Assembly (NCBI RefSeq): GCF_014207845.1
Contig: NZ_JACHLC010000001.1
Location: 1,302,001 to 1,366,000 of the forward strand
Source: Chryseobacterium shigense
GTDB lineage: Bacteria; Bacteroidota; Bacteroidia; Flavobacteriales; Weeksellaceae
Length of the DNA: 64,000 bases
Reading direction: 5' to 3'
Of the stretch, positions 59,851 to 64,000 are shown in pieces (the stretch's first letter is position 1; each line of letters begins with the position of its first letter). The position numbers and the translations under genes are program-made. The notes beneath the pieces are model-generated. The model saw only the letters and a program-made list of their open reading frames with translations. It was not told the origin of the DNA and searched no databases.

Positions 59851-59887
59851 CAATTGTGAATCACAGAATTGACAATTCACTATTACG
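59851..59887. repeat. Heptad array around GAATTGT/ACAATTC
   Basis: On the plus strand, 7-base words CAATTGT, GAATCAC, AGAATTG, ACAATTC, ACTATTA; upstream of the mutase gene and before divIC. Weakest of the heptad arrays. Confidence 0.45.
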
Positions 59888-59938
59888 TTTATTCTTCTTT
59901 GTATGAATGGCAAATTTTGCCTCAGTATCTAAAATTTC

Positions 59939-60295
59939 TTATTTTTCAGCAACATTTGCACTGTCTACCACCAGAATGAAGATTTCCTCATCCGGCTTTT
60001 TCATAAAATAATTTTCTCTGGCGTATTTTTCCTTTTCCGATTTATTGTTCATCAGCTTTTTATAAAAGGCATCGTTCTTTTCGTATTCTTTTTTATAATA
60101 CTCCAGCTGGTCTTCATATCGGCTGATCTCGCCATTCAGTTCATTAATAACAAGGAAAGAGGTTTTATCAAAGAAAATCATCCATACGAGAAACATACAG
60201 ATTGTAATGGTATACTTATTCAGAATGTATTTCTGGATAATTTTTAATGTTTCAGATTTCGGCTGAATGTCTTTAATAAGTTTGGAATCTTTCAT
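59939..60295 (-). CDS. FtsB/DivIC-like septum formation protein
   Basis: A 118-residue small membrane protein of the FtsB/DivIC family that joins FtsQ and FtsL at the division site. One membrane segment near residues 27-51 (YTITICMFLVWMIFFDKTSFLVINE), then a coiled coil (YEDQLEYYKKEYEKNDAFYKKL, about 61-82) and the conserved KEKYARENYFMKKPDEEIFIL near 88-108. It abuts udk with one base between and is probably co-transcribed with it. Confidence 0.88.
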   Translation of the reverse strand: MKDSKLIKDIQPKSETLKIIQKYILNKYTITICMFLVWMIFFDKTSFLVINELNGEISRYEDQLEYYKKEYEKNDAFYKKLMNNKSEKEKYARENYFMKKPDEEIFILVVDSANVAEK

Positions 60296-60296
60296 T

Positions 60297-60911
60297 TTAG
60301 TGTTTTCTCAACGAATTTTTAATAACAGTAGTTAAAAAATCAATCGCTACGGAATTCTGTCTCATGTTCGGAATGATCAAATCGGCTTCATTCTTTGACG
60401 GTTCTATGAATTCCTGATGCATTGGCTTCAGTGTGGTCTGGTAACGGTGAAGAACCTCATTCAGGTCTCTTCCCCTTTCCTGGGTATCTCTCCTGATCCT
60501 TCTGATCAGTCTTTCGTCGGAATCTGCATGAACGAATACTTTTAAATCGAATTCTTTCAGCAATTCTTTATTTGTAAGTACCAGAATGCCTTCTACTACC
60601 AATACATTTTTAGGTTCTACAGTGACGTGGTCGCCGGTCCGGGAATGAGTGACAAAGCTGTAAATGGGCTGTTCTATAGACTCATTGTTTTTTAAAGCTT
60701 TCACATGTTTTATCATTAAATCGAAATCTATAGACTTTGGATGGTCGTAGTTGAGCGCTTCTCTCTCTGTCAGTGTAAGATTCGGATTGTCGTGATAATA
60801 GTTATCCTGGGAAAGGATATTCATTCCTTCAATATCAAGCTGTTGCATTATCTTATCAACAACTGTAGTTTTGCCGGATCCTGTTCCTCCGGCAATTCCT
60901 ATTACAAGCAT
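60297..60911 (-). CDS. udk: Uridine kinase
   Basis: Phosphorylates uridine and cytidine in pyrimidine salvage. The 204 residues have the P-loop GIAGGTGSGKTTV (5-17), the lid and substrate region QDNYYHD and NYDHPKSIDFDLMIKH (about 55-70), and RRIRRDTQERGRDLNEV (about 136-152). Followed one base later by the DivIC-like gene. A -7 element is 28 bases upstream. Identity is secure. Confidence 0.95.
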   Translation of the reverse strand: MLVIGIAGGTGSGKTTVVDKIMQQLDIEGMNILSQDNYYHDNPNLTLTEREALNYDHPKSIDFDLMIKHVKALKNNESIEQPIYSFVTHSRTGDHVTVEPKNVLVVEGILVLTNKELLKEFDLKVFVHADSDERLIRRIRRDTQERGRDLNEVLHRYQTTLKPMHQEFIEPSKNEADLIIPNMRQNSVAIDFLTTVIKNSLRKH

Positions 60912-60938
60912 TCTTTTTTTGTTTCTTTATAGTTGGTA

Positions 60939-60946
60939 CAAATATA
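60939..60946 (-). promoter_or_regulatory. -7 element of the udk promoter
   Basis: Minus-strand TATATTTG, 28 bases from the udk ATG; possible -33 words at poor distance. Confidence 0.45.
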
Positions 60947-61000
60947 CTATTTTAGATGAATGCAAGTAAAACAATCCCTTCAGAATTTGGTTTTAACAAA

Positions 61001-61025
61001 AAATCCGATGCTAGGCACCGGATTT
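61001..61025 (-). terminator. Terminator after the M4/M36 metallopeptidase
   Basis: Arms AAATCCG (61001-61007) and CGGATTT (61019-61025), loop 11, then TTTTTT on the minus strand, 17 bases after the stop. Confidence 0.8.
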
Positions 61026-61042
61026 AAAGATATTATTAAGTC

Positions 61043-62887
61043 TTATTTTTTAATAAATTTGGTTGATAATTCTATTCCTTTTATGGTCAGAATATAATCT
61101 CCGGTCTGAAGCCTGGAGACATCAATTCTGCCGTTTCCGCTTCCTACTACTGTTTCCATTACTTTTCTGCCTTCCATGTTGTAGATTTCTGCTTTTTCTT
61201 CTTTATTTCCTTTTAATGAAACATTCAGGATATCAGAAACAGGGTTTGGATATACTGATACAATTTCTTTTTTAGAAGTATCATCTACACTTAGCAGGCA
61301 GTTATAAACCGGTAAAGTATATCCTGCAGCAGTAAATTCCTGTGTCATAACAGCTATATCCGAACAAACAAATCCGAACTGCCCAAGCATATCAATGGCA
61401 GCCTGTCTTACAGCGATTGCAGCACTCTGCTGATTTGTTGATGAATTGGTCATTGACAAACCTTCTAAAAATGCTCTGTCCGTTTTTGCTTTTCCGATCT
61501 TATCGTATATTCTCATTAAAGCGGAAGCCCAGATCTGCCCTCTTGTATGAATGGCTCCCGATCCCGGATACAGAACTGTATAATTGGTAATTCTTCCTGC
61601 CCAGTATTCGTTATGCCCATCCCAGCTGAACATCCAGTTGTACGCAGGTGCTGATGAAGGCCACTGGCTTAAACTTCTGCTGTACGATTGCGCCCAGTAA
61701 TCGCCGCAACCTTCGCTTAATCCCTGAACCTGGGATAAACTTCCGTTGGTTAACCAATCATGAACACCATGCCCTAATTCATGCAAAACAACGTCTGCAT
61801 CTTCAGCATCATCTACACCTCCTTCCCCGAAAACCAATCTTCCGTTGCTGTAATAAGAGTTATCATCTCCATCAAGGCCGTGCGGATCATACCATAATAT
61901 ACCGTCATTGGTTAAAGGTCTGCAGGCAATATTCAATGTTTCATTAATATAGCGTAAGCTGTTATCAACATGCCAGTAAGCATTTACAGCCTCAAATCCC
62001 TGATCATTTCTGTTAAACATGAATTGGTTGGTTGCCTGGGTAAATAAGCCTGTGGAAGGTGTTTCAAGATCTTTGATCTCTGCATAAGATCCTTTTAATT
62101 TATATACACCGCCTGTAAAATCCACTTCAGGAATGGTAACCAGGCTTCTGGCAGCATCTAAACTTGCATTAGTGGCATCGTTATTATCCACATAATTACC
62201 CGCGTAAGCTACCTGCATCCTGGAAAGAGGATCGGGATTGAAAATATATCCGTTCCCGGAAACGAAAACTTTCTTAGCGCTTACATCTTTTTTTGATTTT
62301 TTTTTAGCAGGCTTCGGACTATCATTTTCATCATGATGGTAATTGGCAATATCCTTAACGCTTATGATATTTCCGTTTTGTGCATCTACAATAGTTTCCC
62401 AGCTTCCCGGGTTGTCATGAGAGTTTGTAAGTACTCTGTAAGCAAGCTTTGTATCTCCTGATTCTGTAAGGTAAACAACCAGCTTGTTTTCTTCAAAAGT
62501 CACAGTTCCTTTGGTATTAGAAGCAATATGCGCTTTTTTAAGAGCTTCTGAAGCTGTAAAAGAAGGATCTGTAATAATATCCTTTATTTCTTTTTTAAAG
62601 CTCTCTGCTCCTGTATAGCTTATTCTGCCATCTTTATTGAAATGGATCACAATTTCAGACTGAAAAACAGGAACGTCTTTTATCATTTGTTGAAAACGTA
62701 ATGTTTCACCTGTGTTTCCTTTTCGTACAGAGGTTAATTTCAATACACTGAAATCCTGAATCCCCAAATTTTTTGAGTTTTCCCTGATCCAGTTTTTAGC
62801 CGGCATTTCAAAAGATGATTCCTGGGCATTTACCACAGAAAAGCATAAAGTAGCGCAAAGAATAAGAGAAGTAATTTTTTGTTTCAT
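61043..62887 (-). CDS. Secreted zinc metallopeptidase (fungalysin/M4-like) with T9SS tail
   Basis: A 614-residue exported protease. Signal peptide to residue 21, a propeptide of FTP/PepSY type (about 25-180) with QQMIKDVPVFQSEIVIHF, a basic linker (PKPAKKKSKKD), then the catalytic domain with HELGH (369-373) and the downstream glutamate in LSEGCGDYWAQSYSR. GAIHTRGQIWASALMRIYDKIG near 450 supports M36/M4 relatives. The C-terminal T9SS tail has VYPNPVSDILNVSLKG, IDVSRLQTGDYILTIKG and ends LSTKFIKK. Confidence 0.9.
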   Translation of the reverse strand: MKQKITSLILCATLCFSVVNAQESSFEMPAKNWIRENSKNLGIQDFSVLKLTSVRKGNTGETLRFQQMIKDVPVFQSEIVIHFNKDGRISYTGAESFKKEIKDIITDPSFTASEALKKAHIASNTKGTVTFEENKLVVYLTESGDTKLAYRVLTNSHDNPGSWETIVDAQNGNIISVKDIANYHHDENDSPKPAKKKSKKDVSAKKVFVSGNGYIFNPDPLSRMQVAYAGNYVDNNDATNASLDAARSLVTIPEVDFTGGVYKLKGSYAEIKDLETPSTGLFTQATNQFMFNRNDQGFEAVNAYWHVDNSLRYINETLNIACRPLTNDGILWYDPHGLDGDDNSYYSNGRLVFGEGGVDDAEDADVVLHELGHGVHDWLTNGSLSQVQGLSEGCGDYWAQSYSRSLSQWPSSAPAYNWMFSWDGHNEYWAGRITNYTVLYPGSGAIHTRGQIWASALMRIYDKIGKAKTDRAFLEGLSMTNSSTNQQSAAIAVRQAAIDMLGQFGFVCSDIAVMTQEFTAAGYTLPVYNCLLSVDDTSKKEIVSVYPNPVSDILNVSLKGNKEEKAEIYNMEGRKVMETVVGSGNGRIDVSRLQTGDYILTIKGIELSTKFIKK

Positions 62888-62992
62888 TTATTTATATTTA
62901 AGTTATTAGGTGTAATCGCTAATATAAATAAATTTTATGAATTTCTTAACTAATAAGTGTGTATTTTGTAAAATAAATTACATATTTAATAA

Positions 62993-63018
62993 AAAACTCT
63001 GTCAATTGACAGAGTTTT
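62993..63018 (-). terminator. Palindromic terminator after clpS
   Basis: Perfect 26-base palindrome with half-site AAAACTCTGTCAA, T-rich on the minus strand, just two bases past the clpS stop. Confidence 0.85.
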
Positions 63019-63019
63019 A

Positions 63020-63325
63020 TTATACTATTTCGCTTGTTAATTCCCTTGAAAGTAGTTTTTCGTGCATCGGTTTAAGGATATCCATTGAGCCTGTTTTTAC
63101 CGTGCATTTGCCTTTGTAATGCACTAATATGGTACATTGTTCTGCCTGTTCCAAAGTATGTTTACAGATCTCGATCAGGCAGTCGATTACGTAATCAAAT
63201 GTATGAATGTCATCATTATGGAGCACCAGTTTATACACTTCATCCGTATCATCCAGAACCAGCACTTCCTCTTCGTACTGGCGTTTCGGATCTTCGTAAT
63301 CTTTTATGCTGTTATAAAAAATCAT
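63020..63325 (-). CDS. clpS: ATP-dependent Clp protease adaptor ClpS
   Basis: Delivers N-degron substrates to ClpA(or ClpC)P. 101 residues. The N-end-rule pocket is HNDDIHTFDYVIDCL (36-50), with DDxHTF being the diagnostic motif, followed by HTLEQAEQCTILVHYKGKCTVKTG (about 56-79). The N-terminal 20 or so residues are acidic and flexible, as in the family. Its upstream neighbour is the CorC-like gene, ten bases away, so the two are probably co-transcribed. Confidence 0.93.
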   Translation of the reverse strand: MIFYNSIKDYEDPKRQYEEEVLVLDDTDEVYKLVLHNDDIHTFDYVIDCLIEICKHTLEQAEQCTILVHYKGKCTVKTGSMDILKPMHEKLLSRELTSEIV

Positions 63326-63335
63326 TTCTACTTTT

Positions 63336-64000
63336 TTAAACTTCTCCTATCTTATCGGCCAGATCATTCAGTACATTCGGGCCTTCGTATACTAATTCCA
63401 CGAGTTCCACACTCTTATTATTCATTTTCAGAATTTTGAAATGATAGTTTTCTAAATCAAATTCATCATTTTCCTCAGGGATATCTTCCAATCCGTGCAA
63501 AATGAAACCTGCCAGCGTGTTATATTCGCTTTCTTCTGAAAGAGGCAGTTTTTTAGGCAGATATTCATTAATTTCATCCAATGGCTGTGTAGCCTGAACC
63601 CAATAAATATTGTCTCCTATTTTATCTACCAGTTTGTCTTCATCATCTTCTTCATCCTGTATTTCCCCTACAAGCTCTTCGAGAATGTCTTCCAGGGTAA
63701 TAATACCTTCAGTTCCTCCAAATTCATCAATAACTATTGCAAGATGCTGTTTTTTCTGCTGGAAGATTTTAAGAAGATCTGAAATCTTTTTACTGCCCAC
63801 TACGAAAAATGCATCACGCATAAGGTCTTTGAGATCTTCATGGTTAAGATCTCCCTTTCTCTTCACAAACTCCCGGATAATCTCCTTTGTATAGAAAACC
63901 CCAATGATATTATCAATAGAATCAAGATATACAGGAATACGGGAATAACCGCTATCCATAATCTTGTTGATAATTTCATTGATATCTTCCTCAAAGTCAA
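63336..64000 (-). CDS. CNNM/CorC-type membrane protein, C-terminal part
   Basis: A partial gene; the frame is open to the window edge and the N-terminal membrane domain lies beyond it. Visible are about 221 residues: DFEEDINEIINKIMDSGYSRIPVYLDSIDNIIGVFYTKEIIREF, the first CBS motif, then a second CBS with LAIVIDEFGGTEGIITLEDILEELVGEIQDE and the CorC_HlyC domain to the end. Related to hemolysin-C-like magnesium efflux proteins and to GldE of gliding Bacteroidota; the two cannot be told apart without the N-terminus. It is just upstream of clpS. Confidence 0.87.
   Translation of the reverse strand, partial: DFEEDINEIINKIMDSGYSRIPVYLDSIDNIIGVFYTKEIIREFVKRKGDLNHEDLKDLMRDAFFVVGSKKISDLLKIFQQKKQHLAIVIDEFGGTEGIITLEDILEELVGEIQDEEDDEDKLVDKIGDNIYWVQATQPLDEINEYLPKKLPLSEESEYNTLAGFILHGLEDIPEENDEFDLENYHFKILKMNNKSVELVELVYEGPNVLNDLADKIGEV

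Noticed and set aside
1..64000. CRISPR array
   Set aside because: No direct repeats of 20-50 bases with equal spacers. The periodic elements have 7- or 8-base units and degenerate words.

Overview
The window is chromosomal DNA from a Bacteroidota bacterium of the Flavobacteriia, most like Chryseobacterium or a close relative. This is inferred from several features together: low GC content, four secreted proteins with C-terminal type IX secretion (T9SS) sorting tails, the Bacteroidota -7 promoter word TAnnTTTG ahead of many genes, few Shine-Dalgarno sequences, menaquinone and mevalonate pathway genes, and Bacteroidota-type T6SS baseplate genes. There are no tRNA or rRNA genes, IS elements, prophage genes or CRISPR arrays. 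Nearly all genes lie on the minus strand. Exceptions are the cut-off ribF, an NAD(P)-binding protein, a DUF4286 protein, a DUF3828 lipoprotein, a DUF4920 protein, an HTH regulator and the SRP RNA.

Layout. 1-13.5 kb: ribF end, YjbR protein, delta-60/T9SS protein, lipoprotein glutathione peroxidase, kdsB, an aminotransferase, phosphohexomutase, a four-helix-bundle gene broken by a stop codon, a GIN-domain lipoprotein and a glycosyltransferase. 13.6 kb: SRP RNA. 13.8-21 kb: metallo-hydrolase, menA, menB, TPR protein and gyrA. 21-28 kb: small lipoproteins, GNAT and DUF421 proteins, an unlisted 44-residue double-glycine peptide and uvrA. 27.8-31.2 kb: a three-gene operon of DUF3829 lipoprotein, TssF and TssE (T6SS subtype iii baseplate). 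31-41.5 kb: amino acid permease, M14 peptidase, an 814-base gap with operator-like repeats ahead of an HTH regulator, proline dehydrogenase, UbiA prenyltransferase, mevalonate kinase and a large secreted metallopeptidase. 41.7-53.4 kb: MFS transporters, thiolase, an ECF sigma/anti-sigma/outer-membrane operon, DUF151 nuclease, etfA, etfB and an SDR. 53.5-64 kb: T9SS protein, M20 dipeptidase, OmpA lipoprotein, methyltransferase, DinB protein, methylmalonyl-CoA mutase small subunit, divIC, udk, secreted metallopeptidase, clpS and the end of a CorC-type membrane protein.

Functional themes are quinone and isoprenoid supply (menA, menB, UbiA, GHMP kinase), acyl-CoA oxidation (thiolase, ETF, methylmalonyl-CoA mutase), envelope and secretion (kdsB, OmpA, T9SS proteins, T6SS baseplate) and core information processing (gyrA, uvrA, SRP RNA, clpS).

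The structure least explained by genes is a set of short arrays at gene boundaries, built of degenerate 7-base or 8-base words. Some face each other as inverted arrays, most clearly filling the menA-menB gap. Other points of note are a self-complementary word TTACATTTGTAA that repeats ahead of the HTH gene and contains the -7 promoter element, a REP-like hairpin with a diverged half copy 21 kb away, the nonsense codon in the four-helix-bundle gene, and a possible leaderless nuclease mRNA. Motif and family calls were made by eye without database searches.
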